DNA from: Pedobacter sp014947265
GTDB lineage: Bacteria > Bacteroidota > Bacteroidia > Sphingobacteriales > Sphingobacteriaceae
Assembly: GCF_014947265.1 (NCBI RefSeq)
Contig: NZ_JADCNK010000004.1
Location: 124,001 to 188,000 of the forward strand
Reading direction: 5' to 3'
Length of the DNA stretch: 64,000 bases
The position numbers and the translations under genes are program-made. Below, piece after piece: positions 34,186-44,300 of the stretch (its first letter is position 1; every line of letters begins with the position of its first letter). Below the pieces are notes generated by a model. The model did no database searches. It worked only from the letters and a program-made list of their open reading frames with translations, and was not told where the DNA came from.

Positions 34186-36630
34186 ATGAGAAAACTTTCC
34201 TTAGTAGCACTTTGTCTTTTTTTTAATTTAATTACAAAAGCACAAGATAAGGCACCCGCTTATCCATTAATTACACATGATGCCTATTTCAGTATTTGGT
34301 CCTTCGGCGATGGACTTAACCAATCGGTTACCAAACATTGGACGGGGAAAGAACAATCTTTATCAGGTGTAATAAAGGTTGATGGTAAATATTACCGGTT
34401 TCTAAGCGAAAAAAGTAAAACTTTTAAAGATATACTTCCAGCGGCTGATGCATTAACATATCAGGCCAGTTATAGCTTCGATAAAGCTGAAGCAGGTTGG
34501 GAAAGCATTACATACAATGATCATGACTGGAAAAAAGCCGAAGCTCCTTTTGGAGACGATAGTTCTGCCAAAACAAAATGGAATAGTGATGATCTTTACT
34601 TCAGAAGAACCTTCACTGTGGCCAAAGTATCGGTCGCAAAAAAATACCTTAAACTCAATCACGATGATAACGTAATTGTTTATTTAAATGGTAAAATAAT
34701 TTACAAAAAGAACGGATGGGTTTCTGATTATAGCTATTTACCGATTGAAGATGGCATTTTAAAAACAGGAAAAAATGTATTGGCTATCTATTGCAAAAAT
34801 ACGGCTGGTGGCAGGCACCTGGATGCCGGAATAGTTGAAGAAGAAGCTGATCATTTAAACATTGCTCCAGCCATTCAAACCAATGCATCCATTCAGGCAA
34901 CTACAACCAAATACACTTTTAGCTGTGGCCCGGTAGAATTACAGGTAGCTTTTACCTCGCCATTATTACTGAATGATATTAAATTAACCGCAAGGCCAAT
35001 CAGTTATATTAATTATACCGTAAAATCTACTGATGCCAGGCAGCACAGCGTAGATATTTTCTTTGGGGCATCATCAAATCTGGCTGTAAATACACCAAAC
35101 CAAAGCGTATCGGCGTGGAAGAGTGCTAAAAACAATCTCTCTATCCTAAAAACAGGAACCGTAGAGCAGCCGGTATTAAAGAAAAGGGGAGATGACCTGC
35201 GCATTGATTGGGGTTATTTGTACCTGGCCGTTCCAGCCAGGTTTAATGCTACTCAATTTATTGCTACACAGAACGAGAGCTTAAAAAGTTTCGTTGATTC
35301 CAAATATCCAAAACAAGCACAGGTTTTAAACTCAAAAAATCTAAACTTAAACAGTATTATCCCTTTTGGTTCTGTTTCTGCCACACCCGTAGAGAAATAT
35401 ATGATGTTGGGTTATGATGACCTGAAATCAGTTGAATATTTTGGCGAAAAGCTGAAGCCAGTTTGGAGACTTTCGGGTAGTCAACAATTTGAAGATCAAT
35501 TGGCCGAAGCCGATGCCCAATACCCTTCGTTAAAAACCAAGTGCGCCACTTTTGATGCTAAATTATACACCGACGCAGAAAAGGCCGGTGGCAAAGCGTA
35601 TGCAGATCTATGTAAACTAGCTTACAGACAGGCTATTGCAGCACATAAAATTGTATATGCACCAAATGACGACATCCTTTTTCTATCCAAAGAAAATTTC
35701 AGTAACGGTTCTATCAATACGGTTGATGTGACTTATCCCTCAGCACCGCAATTTTTGGTGTACAACCCTGAATTGTTAAAAGGAATGCTGAATGGTATTT
35801 TCTATTATTCAGAAAGTGGAAAATGGAAGAAACCATTTGCTGCACACGATTTAGGCACTTACCCTTTAGCCAACGGCCAAACCTATGGGGAAGATATGCC
35901 TGTAGAAGAGGCTGGGAACATGATCATTTTAACTGCTGCCATTACCAGGGCCGAGGGCAATGCCAAATATGCCGAAAAGCACTGGGAGGTACTGTCGGTA
36001 TGGGCAAACTATCTGCTGAGAGAGGGTTTCGATCCGGCCAATCAATTATGCACCGACGATTTTGCGGGGCATTTGGCCAGAAATTCGAATTTATCGGTAA
36101 AAGCCATTGTAGCTTTAGGTGCTTATGCACAAATGGCGCAATTGTTAGGCAAGGCTGATGTAGCTGCAAAATACAGAACAGCTGCTTTGCAAATGGCCCA
36201 GAACTGGATGAAAATGGCTGATGATGGCGATCATTATGCTTTAACCTTTAATGATAAAAATACCTGGAGCCAGAAATACAACCTCGTTTGGGATAAATTG
36301 TTAAAACTTGATCTTTTTCCTAAAGAAGTATACAAAAAGGAGATTAACTTTTATTTAACCAAACAAAAGGATTTTGGATTGCCGTTGGATAGCCGCAGGA
36401 CCTACACTAAATCGGATTGGATTATGTGGACAGCCACTTTGGCCGATAACGAAGCAAATTTCCAAAAATTTATAAATCCAATATATCGTTATGCTGCTGA
36501 AACAGAAAGTAAAGTGCCATTGAGCGACTGGCATGAAACTACTAACGGCCAAATGACAGGTTTCCAGGCGAGGAGTGTTGTTGGCGGTTACTTCATCAAA
36601 ATGCTGGCCGACAAATGGAATATTAAATAA
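34186..36630 (+). CDS. Secreted glutaminase-like protein (GtaA family: DUF4964/DUF5127/DUF4965/DUF1793)
   Basis: An 814-residue exported protein. ATG 34186 gives the signal peptide MRKLSLVALCLFFNLITKAQ; ATG 34147 lies inside the operator region and is rejected. The N-terminal block YPLITHDAYFSIWSFGDGLN belongs to the GtaA-type family, fungal members of which are extracellular glutaminases. It is interrupted at about 60-200 by a beta-sandwich segment (WESITYNDHDWKKAEAPFGD, DDNVIVYLNGKIIYKK) resembling a galactose-binding-like jelly roll. The C-terminal alpha/alpha barrel has DLGTYPLANGQTYGEDMPVE and a final QARSVVGGYFIKML. Co-location with mannosidases suggests action on glycoproteins or peptides. 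Enzymatic activity is not proven for bacterial members. Confidence 0.82.
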   Translation: MRKLSLVALCLFFNLITKAQDKAPAYPLITHDAYFSIWSFGDGLNQSVTKHWTGKEQSLSGVIKVDGKYYRFLSEKSKTFKDILPAADALTYQASYSFDKAEAGWESITYNDHDWKKAEAPFGDDSSAKTKWNSDDLYFRRTFTVAKVSVAKKYLKLNHDDNVIVYLNGKIIYKKNGWVSDYSYLPIEDGILKTGKNVLAIYCKNTAGGRHLDAGIVEEEADHLNIAPAIQTNASIQATTTKYTFSCGPVELQVAFTSPLLLNDIKLTARPISYINYTVKSTDARQHSVDIFFGASSNLAVNTPNQSVSAWKSAKNNLSILKTGTVEQPVLKKRGDDLRIDWGYLYLAVPARFNATQFIATQNESLKSFVDSKYPKQAQVLNSKNLNLNSIIPFGSVSATPVEKYMMLGYDDLKSVEYFGEKLKPVWRLSGSQQFEDQLAEADAQYPSLKTKCATFDAKLYTDAEKAGGKAYADLCKLAYRQAIAAHKIVYAPNDDILFLSKENFSNGSINTVDVTYPSAPQFLVYNPELLKGMLNGIFYYSESGKWKKPFAAHDLGTYPLANGQTYGEDMPVEEAGNMIILTAAITRAEGNAKYAEKHWEVLSVWANYLLREGFDPANQLCTDDFAGHLARNSNLSVKAIVALGAYAQMAQLLGKADVAAKYRTAALQMAQNWMKMADDGDHYALTFNDKNTWSQKYNLVWDKLLKLDLFPKEVYKKEINFYLTKQKDFGLPLDSRRTYTKSDWIMWTATLADNEANFQKFINPIYRYAAETESKVPLSDWHETTNGQMTGFQARSVVGGYFIKMLADKWNIK

Positions 36631-36637
36631 TAACATT

Positions 36638-36687
36638 AATCAGCTTTGTCTGCAACCACTTACTTGAGCAGGCAAAAGCTGATTTTG
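36638..36687 (+). terminator. Hairpin after the glutaminase-like gene
   Basis: AATCAGCTTTGTCTGC pairs with GCAGGCAAAAGCTGATT (16 bp with one bulge) and is followed by TTTTG. It may partly insulate the next mannosidase gene, which starts 48 bases later. Confidence 0.6.
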
Positions 36688-36734
36688 AATATACAGTTGA
36701 TCTGTATCGATTGAAAAGAACCAACAAATACACA

Positions 36735-39002
36735 ATGAAACTTAAATTAATTGCATCCATTTTATGCTGCCTGGCTGCCAAAGGGTTGTTGGCGCAGCAG
36801 AAAGATTGGGTTCACTATGTGAACACGCTGCAGGGCACCAACTCTAAACACGAACTCACCAGAGGAAATACTTATCCAACAACAGCACTACCATTTGGCA
36901 TGCACACCTGGACTCCACAAACGGGTAGAAATGGCGATGGTTGGAAATATCAATATTTTAAAGATAAAATAAGAGGCTTTCAGCAGGCACACCAATGCAG
37001 TTCGTGGACGAGAGATTATGCTGTATTTTCTTTAATGCCTGTGGTTGATGAACTGATTGTAGATGAAGACAAACGCGAAACCAAATTCAGCCATCAAAAC
37101 GAGATTGCTAAGCCAAACTATTATAAGGTAACATTCGAAAATGATATCACGACCGAAATTTCGCCATCAGAACGTGGTGCACACCTCAGGTTCAGCTATC
37201 CAAAAGGCAAAAGAAGCTTTTTAATTTTAGACGGATACAACAGGTTAAGTGGTGTTCAGATCTATCCTAAAGAAAATAAAATAACGGGTTGGGTAAACAA
37301 TGGCGAAGGTTTTAAAAGAGGTTGGAAAAGTTATTTTGTAATTCAGTTCGATCAACCGATTAAATCTTACGGCACCTGGGAGAACAAACATAATACCATT
37401 GCAAAAGATTCGATTTCAGCTGAAGGATTGGGTAAAGGCGCATTTGTACAGTTCGAATCGGGTACAAAGGTGCAGGTAAAAACTGCCTCATCTTACATCA
37501 GTTTGCAACAAGCCGAACTGAATTTAAAAAGAGAGTTAGGCAATGATAAAACTTTAGAAGATACCAAAGCCAATGCTGCTGCGGTATGGAATAAATCGCT
37601 CGGTAAGATAGAAGTAGAAGGCGGATCAAAAGCAGATATGGAAACTTTTTATTCCTGCTTTTTTAGAGCAAGTTTATTCTCCAGAAAGTTTTATGAAATA
37701 AACAAAGCGGGTAAACCATATTACTTTAGTCCCTATGATGGTAAAGTGCACGATGGCTATATGTTTACCGATACGGGTTTTTGGGATACCTTCCGGGCGC
37801 AGTTTCCGCTAAATACACTGATCCAGCCAGAAATGCATGGCCGTTACATGCAAGCCATGCTCGATGCCTACGAACAATGCGGTTGGTTGCCCTCATGGTC
37901 TTTCCCCAGCGAAGCAGGAAGTATGATTGGTAACCATGCCATTTCTTTGTTAGCCGATGCCTGGGCAAAAGGAATCAGAACATTTGATCCGAAAAAGGCT
38001 TTGGATGCCTATTACCACGAAGCGATGAACAAGGGCCCCTGGGGGCCGGCAAATGGCAGGGATGGGGTAACCGAGTATAACCAGTTAGGTTATGTTCCTT
38101 ATCCAAAATATAGAGAAGCTACCGCAAAAACATTAGAATATGCTTACGATGATTATTGCGCTTACACCTTAGCCAAAATGATTGGCGATAAACATTACAT
38201 GGAGGTTTTCGAGAAGCCGATGTTCAATTATAAAAATGTTTACGATCCGGCTACCCGTTTTATGAGGGGAAGGAATGCGGAAGGCAAGTGGTCGCCAAAT
38301 TTCGATCCAACCGAATGGGGAGGTCCATTTACCGAAGGAAATGCCTGGCATTGGCAATGGTCGGTTTTTCAGGATACCAAAGGTTTAATTAATTTGATGG
38401 GCGGAAACAGCAATTTTATCTCAAAACTAGATTCGGTTTTTAGCGAACCTAATAAAGTGAATGTGGGTTCGTACGGCGGGATGATTCATGAAATGACCGA
38501 GATGGTAATGGCCAACATGGGCCAATATGCACATGGCAATCAGCCTATCCAACATATGGTTTATTTATATAATTATGCCAACCAGCCATGGAAAGCACAA
38601 TTTTATGCACGTGAGGTGATGCATAAACTGTATGATGCCACAGAAAATGGTTATCCGGGAGACGAAGACCAGGGGCAAACCTCTTCGTGGTATGTATTAA
38701 GTGCTCTGGGATTTTACAGCGTAACTCCAGGTACTGGTGAGTATGTTTTAGGGAGCCCAATGTTTAAAAAAACAACCATTAACTTAGAAAATGGCAAAAA
38801 ATTCGTCATCGAAGCACCTGCAAATGATGTTGCCCATGTTTATATAAAATCGGCAAGCTTAAATGGGAAAAATTATACTAAAAATTTTATAAACCATAGC
38901 GACTTGTTAAAAGGAGGGGTGTTGAAACTGGAGATGAGTGTTAAACCTTCGTTAAATAGAGGGGTATTGGAAGAAGATAAGCCATTTTCGCTCAGTAAAT
39001 AG
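36735..39002 (+). CDS. GH92 family exo-alpha-mannosidase (first copy)
   Basis: A 755-residue calcium-dependent inverting alpha-mannosidase of the type used on high-mannose N-glycans and yeast mannan. Start ATG 36735 gives a signal peptide ending AKGLLAQ. Conserved GH92 features: GNTYPTTALPFGMHTWTPQT near the N-terminus, GYMFTDTGFWDTFRA, the catalytic-acid segment FTEGNAWHW (E534) and the base motif GDEDQGQTSSWY (D643, D645). The overall family requires Ca2+. It shares a locus with a second GH92 at 49652. The export signal suggests periplasmic or surface location; linkage specificity cannot be read from the sequence. Confidence 0.94.
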   Translation: MKLKLIASILCCLAAKGLLAQQKDWVHYVNTLQGTNSKHELTRGNTYPTTALPFGMHTWTPQTGRNGDGWKYQYFKDKIRGFQQAHQCSSWTRDYAVFSLMPVVDELIVDEDKRETKFSHQNEIAKPNYYKVTFENDITTEISPSERGAHLRFSYPKGKRSFLILDGYNRLSGVQIYPKENKITGWVNNGEGFKRGWKSYFVIQFDQPIKSYGTWENKHNTIAKDSISAEGLGKGAFVQFESGTKVQVKTASSYISLQQAELNLKRELGNDKTLEDTKANAAAVWNKSLGKIEVEGGSKADMETFYSCFFRASLFSRKFYEINKAGKPYYFSPYDGKVHDGYMFTDTGFWDTFRAQFPLNTLIQPEMHGRYMQAMLDAYEQCGWLPSWSFPSEAGSMIGNHAISLLADAWAKGIRTFDPKKALDAYYHEAMNKGPWGPANGRDGVTEYNQLGYVPYPKYREATAKTLEYAYDDYCAYTLAKMIGDKHYMEVFEKPMFNYKNVYDPATRFMRGRNAEGKWSPNFDPTEWGGPFTEGNAWHWQWSVFQDTKGLINLMGGNSNFISKLDSVFSEPNKVNVGSYGGMIHEMTEMVMANMGQYAHGNQPIQHMVYLYNYANQPWKAQFYAREVMHKLYDATENGYPGDEDQGQTSSWYVLSALGFYSVTPGTGEYVLGSPMFKKTTINLENGKKFVIEAPANDVAHVYIKSASLNGKNYTKNFINHSDLLKGGVLKLEMSVKPSLNRGVLEEDKPFSLSK

Positions 39003-39071
39003 ATATTGAATTACTACTTTTGGCGAATTAGTTCAGATTAATAAAGAATAGATAACAGAAATATATATAGA

Positions 39072-39947
39072 ATGGAAAAGCCTGTTGCATTAGGTGTAGA
39101 TATTGGCGGCTCGCATATTACGGCCGCATTGGTGGATTTGGAAACAAGAACTTTAGTGAAGGATTCCATCAAGCGTAGCCCTGTGGATTCGCAGGAGAGT
39201 AAAGAAGTGATTTTATCCGCATGGTGCGATATCATCAATAAGGCTTTTAAAAATATTAAAAACGGCAATAGGAATGTGGGAATAGCCATGCCGGGCCCCT
39301 TTAATTATAGTGAAGGCATTTCATTAATTAAAGATCAGGATAAGTTTAAATCACTTTACCAGATCAATGTAAAAGAAGAATTATCTGAAAGACTGGATAT
39401 CCCTGCCGAGCATATTCACTTTATAAACGATGCGGCAGGTTTTTTACAAGGAGAGGTCTTTGCCGGCGCTGCAAAAGGAAATGTGAGTGTGTTAGGCTTA
39501 ACGCTTGGTACTGGACTAGGCTCATCGCTTTGTCTCAATGATAAAGCTTTTGATGCTGACCTCTGGAATTCCGAATTTTTAGATGGAATTGCAGAAGATT
39601 ACCTTTCTACACGCTGGTTCGTAAAACGTTTTAATCAGCTTAGCGGCAAAACGGTAAATGGAGTGAAAGAACTGGTTGAAATAGTAGAAACCAATCATTT
39701 TGCAACCATGGTTTTTATGGAATTTGGTTATAACCTGGCACAGTTCCTGATTCCTATTATTAAGAAGCACAAAATAGACACTGTAATAATTGGTGGTAAT
39801 ATTGCACAATCCTTTAATGCATTTGCCCCCGAATTAATTGCAACATTAAAAGGCAATGGAATAGATACTGATATTAAAATTTCAGAATTAAAAGAACATG
39901 CAGCATTGATTGGTGCTGCAAGCTGCTGCGATTTGAGCTTAACTTAG
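39072..39947 (+). CDS. ROK-family sugar kinase
   Basis: A 291-residue cytoplasmic kinase. The phosphate-binding motif is GVDIGGSH (residues about 8-15), followed by GIAMPGPFNY, FINDAAGFLQGE (the catalytic Asp region) and LGLTLGTGLGSSL. The usual ROK zinc motif (CxCGxxGCxE) is replaced by DLWNSEFLDGIAEDY, so this is a zinc-free member. In this locus the simplest role is phosphorylating mannose or another hexose released by the GH92 enzymes. It begins 69 bases after the mannosidase gene and is likely in the same transcript. Confidence 0.87.
   Translation: MEKPVALGVDIGGSHITAALVDLETRTLVKDSIKRSPVDSQESKEVILSAWCDIINKAFKNIKNGNRNVGIAMPGPFNYSEGISLIKDQDKFKSLYQINVKEELSERLDIPAEHIHFINDAAGFLQGEVFAGAAKGNVSVLGLTLGTGLGSSLCLNDKAFDADLWNSEFLDGIAEDYLSTRWFVKRFNQLSGKTVNGVKELVEIVETNHFATMVFMEFGYNLAQFLIPIIKKHKIDTVIIGGNIAQSFNAFAPELIATLKGNGIDTDIKISELKEHAALIGAASCCDLSLT
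39622..39633. promoter_or_regulatory. Perfect LacI-type palindrome inside the ROK kinase gene
   Basis: TAAAACGTTTTA occurs within codons for a VKRFN stretch. It is identical to the intergenic sites 40199 and 48868. It may be chance, or an auxiliary operator about 660 bases upstream of the 28-bp palindrome. Confidence 0.35.
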
Positions 39948-39995
39948 CCTGTTCTGCCAAAATATCCTGAAATATTTTAAAATTATTCTAATATA

Positions 39996-40032
39996 GCCGC
40001 AGAATTGCAATTTTCATAATGTAATTCTGCGG
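39996..40032 (+). terminator. Hairpin after the ROK kinase gene
   Basis: CCGCAGAATT and AATTCTGCGG form a perfect 10-bp stem with a 16-base loop. The T-rich tract begins only about 12 bases later, so termination strength is uncertain. Confidence 0.5.
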
Positions 40033-40198
40033 TATACCTCCGCTTTTTCTTTTTTCCTAAAAAAACAGCACTTTTCATAGTTTTTTTTTATTGTAATACG
40101 ATCTGTTTATGCTAATGTTTACGATTTCAGGAAGTTAACTTTAATAAAAAAAATAAAATAATTTTTGATTTATTAATAATATGCTTATTATTGTTTAA

Positions 40199-40210
40199 TA
40201 AAACGTTTTA
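40199..40210. promoter_or_regulatory. LacI-type operator
   Basis: TAAAACGTTTTA, a perfect 12-bp palindrome with centre at 40204/40205, about 93 bases from the centre of the 28-bp palindrome. The pair resembles the paired sites at 34053/34151. Confidence 0.65.
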
Positions 40211-40283
40211 GTATTCTATTCATTAAGCATTTACTTTATTTACATGAAGTGTTGATCACAAGATCAGGACTTTTTTTTATCAA

Positions 40284-40311
40284 ACAAAAACTAAAACGTT
40301 TTAGTTTTTGT
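40284..40311. promoter_or_regulatory. 28-bp perfect palindrome containing a LacI-type operator core
   Basis: A perfect inverted repeat of 14 bases per arm with its centre between 40297 and 40298. The inner 12 bases are TAAAACGTTTTA and the arms extend to ACAAAAAC/GTTTTTGT. It is far longer than an ordinary operator, and a transcript could fold it into a hairpin without a loop-forming spacer. It sits 116 bases before the small ORF at 40427. Confidence 0.75.
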
Positions 40312-40426
40312 AAAATTAATTATCTATTCATATAAAAATAAAAGGAGAATCTCAATGAAGTAAAATTTACATTTTAATATTTCTCTTCCGTCTCCAACGG
40401 AAACCAAACCAAACTAAAACCCATTT

Positions 40427-40495
40427 ATGAACAAAAAAATACCCGACCAGAACTGGCCATATCTTTGGCAATACCAATGTTTTTTCTCGACTTAA
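40427..40495 (+). CDS. Possible 22-residue leader ORF
   Basis: ATG to TAA encodes MNKKIPDQNWPYLWQYQ plus five residues. It is aromatic-rich and lies in the long leader between the operators and the lipoprotein gene. There is no homology that I recognise, and no strong ribosome-binding site. It may be a chance ORF. Confidence 0.2.
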   Translation: MNKKIPDQNWPYLWQYQCFFST

Positions 40496-40636
40496 GAAGC
40501 CGACGCACAAGTTAGGTGTATGAGCTTCTGTATAATCTAACCCCTCCTGAAATCAATTTTATACTCCTGATCATTCATTGATCTGCGATTAACTATTGCA
40601 CATTTTAATAACCACCAAACTATAAATTAATCAATT

Positions 40637-41197
40637 ATGAATCTTTTAAAAATTACCAGGAGCACTTTCGGACTCTGTGTTGCCCTGGTTTTACTTTTTG
40701 GATGCGGTAAAGAAGAATACCCTTCGGTAGATCTTTTCACCTGGAAAGCCAAAGTTGATGTAACGGCAAAAGCCGCACTTTCTGTTAACATTGAGAGTTC
40801 TGGAGGATCAGCAGGTGCAGAAGGATCTGCAAAGGTGGTGGATAACGATCCAGCCACTAAATTCCTGATCAACCCTTACCAAAACAACTTTTATTTGCAG
40901 TTATCTTTTCCTGCTCCTCAACAGGTTGCGTCTTACACCTTAACATCAGGTAACGATGCTCCGGGAAGAGATCCGAAAAACTGGAAATTAAGCGGTTCTT
41001 TGGATGGCACCAATTGGGTAGATCTGGATACCAGAAATGACGAAACATTTTCAGGTCGTAACATGATGAAAACCTATAGCTTCAAAAACAAAGTTTTGTA
41101 TAAGCATTATAGGTTGAGCATTACAGCAATTGGTAGCAGTTCATTATTCCAGTTATCAGAATGGCGTGTAATCGAAGTGCCAGAGGAGCAACAGTAG
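40637..41197 (+). CDS. Lipoprotein with discoidin (F5/8 type C)-like domain
   Basis: A 186-residue predicted lipoprotein: the signal peptide ends LLFGC (C23), followed by GKEEYPS. The rest is one beta-sandwich domain with NDPATKFLINPYQNNFYLQL, SYTLTSGNDAPGRDPKNWKL and SGSLDGTNWVDLD, the pattern of F5/8 type C/CBM32-type carbohydrate-binding domains. It precedes the SusC gene by 120 bases and may be a surface glycan-binding protein encoded upstream of its transporter. The ligand is unknown. Confidence 0.82.
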   Translation: MNLLKITRSTFGLCVALVLLFGCGKEEYPSVDLFTWKAKVDVTAKAALSVNIESSGGSAGAEGSAKVVDNDPATKFLINPYQNNFYLQLSFPAPQQVASYTLTSGNDAPGRDPKNWKLSGSLDGTNWVDLDTRNDETFSGRNMMKTYSFKNKVLYKHYRLSITAIGSSSLFQLSEWRVIEVPEEQQ

Positions 41198-41317
41198 CTT
41201 TCAAGCCAACTTCTGTAAATAAGATACGCAAAGATTTATTCAGCCGGTTCAAGCGGTTAGGCAATAAATCTATTTCAACTGATCAATAGACCTATAACAG
41301 TAATCTGTTAACAACAA

Positions 41318-44300
41318 ATGAATTTTATGATGAAAAAAAATACAAATTTAACTGGCGGCAGGCTCAGGCTTAAAGATTGTGCTTTTAAGGCTATCGCTTT
41401 TACTTTAGCTTTAAGCAGTAGTTTTTACGCAACAGCTCATGCTTCAGCGATTAATATAAACAGTTCGGTTTCAGTTAATCAAGCCAAGGCTGATATTGTG
41501 ATACGTGGTATCATTAAAGATGAAACTGGTGCACCATTACCAGGCGCAGGTGTTAAAGTAAAAGGTAGTTCTACCAGTGCTGCCGCAGATGTAAACGGAG
41601 CGTTTAGCATTACCGTTCCTGATCAAAATACAGTCTTAATTATAACTTATGTTGGTTATGATACAAAAGAAATTACAGTTGGTACGCAAACCACACTGGA
41701 TATCCGTTTAAAGGAAACAACAGGTTCTGATTTACAGGAAGTTGCCATTGTAGGTTTCGGTGTGCAGAAAAAGGAAAGTTTAGTAGGTGCACAGTCATCG
41801 GTAAACGTTGCAGATTTGAAACAACCGGTTTCCAGTATGAGTCAATTATTGGCAGGTCGTATCCCGGGTGTAATTAACGTATCAAGAAATGGTGAGCCAG
41901 GTGCCACCGGATCAGATATTTTCATCCGCGGTATCTCTTCATTATCATCTGGCGATAGAAGCCCACTTGTGATTATTGATGGTGTGCCTAACCGTAACTT
42001 AAACGATATCAGTGTTTACGATGTAGAAAACTTCACCGTACTAAAAGATGCAGCTGCAACAGCAGTATATGGTATCCGAGGTGCAAACGGTGTAATCTTA
42101 ATCAACACTAAACAAGGTAAAACCGGTTCGCCTAGAATTAACGTAGAATATTACGAAGGGATAAGCCGTTTCACCAAAAGACCGCAATTGATTGATGGCG
42201 TAGATTACATGAACTTAGCTAATGAGGCCAAATACTCTGATTATTTAAGAGGAGGCGCTGCAGGTGCATTTACGCCGGCATACTCGATAGATGCGGTTCA
42301 AAAAACTGCTGCCGGAACCGATCCAATCCTTTACCCGAATGTAAACTGGTTCGATGCCATTTATAACGATTTTGGTAGAAACAGATCCGCAACAGCCAAT
42401 CTGTCTGGTGGGGTAAGCAATGCAAAATATTATGTATCATTAGGTTATTATGGTGAAGATGGTTTATTTAAAACCGATGAAGCTGTAAATTCTGCGGTTA
42501 AACAAAACTATGGCCGCTATAATGTTAGTGCAAACTTAAACTGGGATATCACCGGTACCACCAAGTTGGATTTAGGGATCAAGGGTATTTTGGGGCAAAA
42601 TAATTACCCAAGTAACTTGCTTGCACAGGACATTTTCAGTCAGGCCTTTTTAATTAACCCTACTTCTTTTCCAGTGCTTTATCCAAACGGCAGTTTACCT
42701 GGTATCAGCCCTCAAGCCGATCAGCGTAATCCTTATGGTGATATTACGAGAAATGGATATAGAACCAGTTACACCAACCAGTTGTATTCAAATATCCGTT
42801 TAACACAGGACTTAAAAGAAATAACACCCGGTTTATCGGTTACAACGATGTTTTCTTTTGATGTGAATAATACCAATGGAATTAACAGGACTAAAAGAGA
42901 GAGCTTGTACAGAATTAACCCTAGCGACCCTTACCTTACTCCTGGAGATCCAAATTCAGGTTATAAATATGGTTTAATTTTACAGGGACAAGACTTTTTA
43001 AATTACAACTATGACAATGGTGGCGATAAGAAAATGTACTTTGAAGGAGCTGTTAATTATAACCGCACCTTTGGTAAACATGCTGTAAGCGGCTTATTGT
43101 TGTATAATCAAAATGATAATACCAAAGCTTCTGCACCTAACCTAACCCTTTCACTTCCTTACCGCTTACAAGGTTTAGTAAGTCGTGCTACCTATGCTTA
43201 TGATAATAAGTATTTCTTTGAATTTAACATGGGCTATAATGGTTCAGAAAACTTTGCTCCAAATAAACGGTATGGATTTTTTCCAGCTGTTGGCCTAGGA
43301 TGGTTGCTTTCGAGTGAGAAATTTTTCGAACCGCTTAAAAATGCTATTCAAATGGTTAAATTCCGTTATTCTGACGGTATTGTGGGTAGTGGAGGTAGTG
43401 GCAATAGTTATGCAGATAACGAAGGGCAACGTTTCTACTATTTAACTAAAGTTGGTGATGCGGGTGATTATTTTTTCGGCCAAAATGGAAATCTTGGAAC
43501 AAACGGTTTAGGTGTAACGGCTTATGGTGTAGATGTAACCTGGGCTGAAACCCGTAAACAGGATTTAGGATTTGAATTAAAAACGTTGAATAATAACTTA
43601 TCGTTAATCGTCGATTTTTATAAAGAAAGAAGAAAAAACCAGTTTATCAGTAGAGGTACGGTACCCAATTATATCGGTTTGGCCAATACACCAATTGGTA
43701 ACCTGGGTATTGTTGATAACAAAGGTATTGATGGTACCATCCAATATGATACACAATTCGGTAAAGATTGGTCGCTTAATTTAAGAGCTAACTTTACTTA
43801 CAATAAAGATAAAGTAATCGAGAACGATCAGGCACCGAAACCTTACCCTTGGATGGAGCAACGCGGTTATAATGTTTTAGCTGCAACACGTGTTGGTTAT
43901 ATTGCCGAAAAGTTATTCGACAGCCAGGCAGAGATCAATGCGAGTCCAACACAATTTGGTACGCTAATGCCTGGAGATATCAAGTATAAAGATTTAAATG
44001 GTGATGGTAAAATCGATTCATTTGACCAGACGATAATCGGCAGGGGGGATATTCCGAGCACAACCTATGGTTTCGGGTTCTCGTTAACTTACAAAAACTT
44101 CGATTTTGGTTTGTTCTTCCAGGGGCAGGACAATGCTGATGTTATTTTAAATATTCCTTCATTCGCCAATTCGGGTGGTTTGGGTAATATGCTCGCCGTA
44201 GCTGCAGACCGCTGGACACCAACAAATCCTCGTCAGGATGCAGTTTATCCCCGTTTATCTTATGGTGGTACAAATAACAATAACTATCAATCAAGTACCT

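Larger units (their letters stand above)
39948..40636. other. 690-base control region upstream of the third SusC/SusD unit
   Basis: This gap contains a hairpin after the kinase gene (39996-40032), two LacI-type palindromes (40199-40210 and 40284-40311) and then a leader of more than 300 bases before the lipoprotein gene at 40637. The leader has AAAGGAG near 40342 followed by ATG AAG TAA and a 22-codon ORF at 40427. No large ORF is present. Confidence 0.7.
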
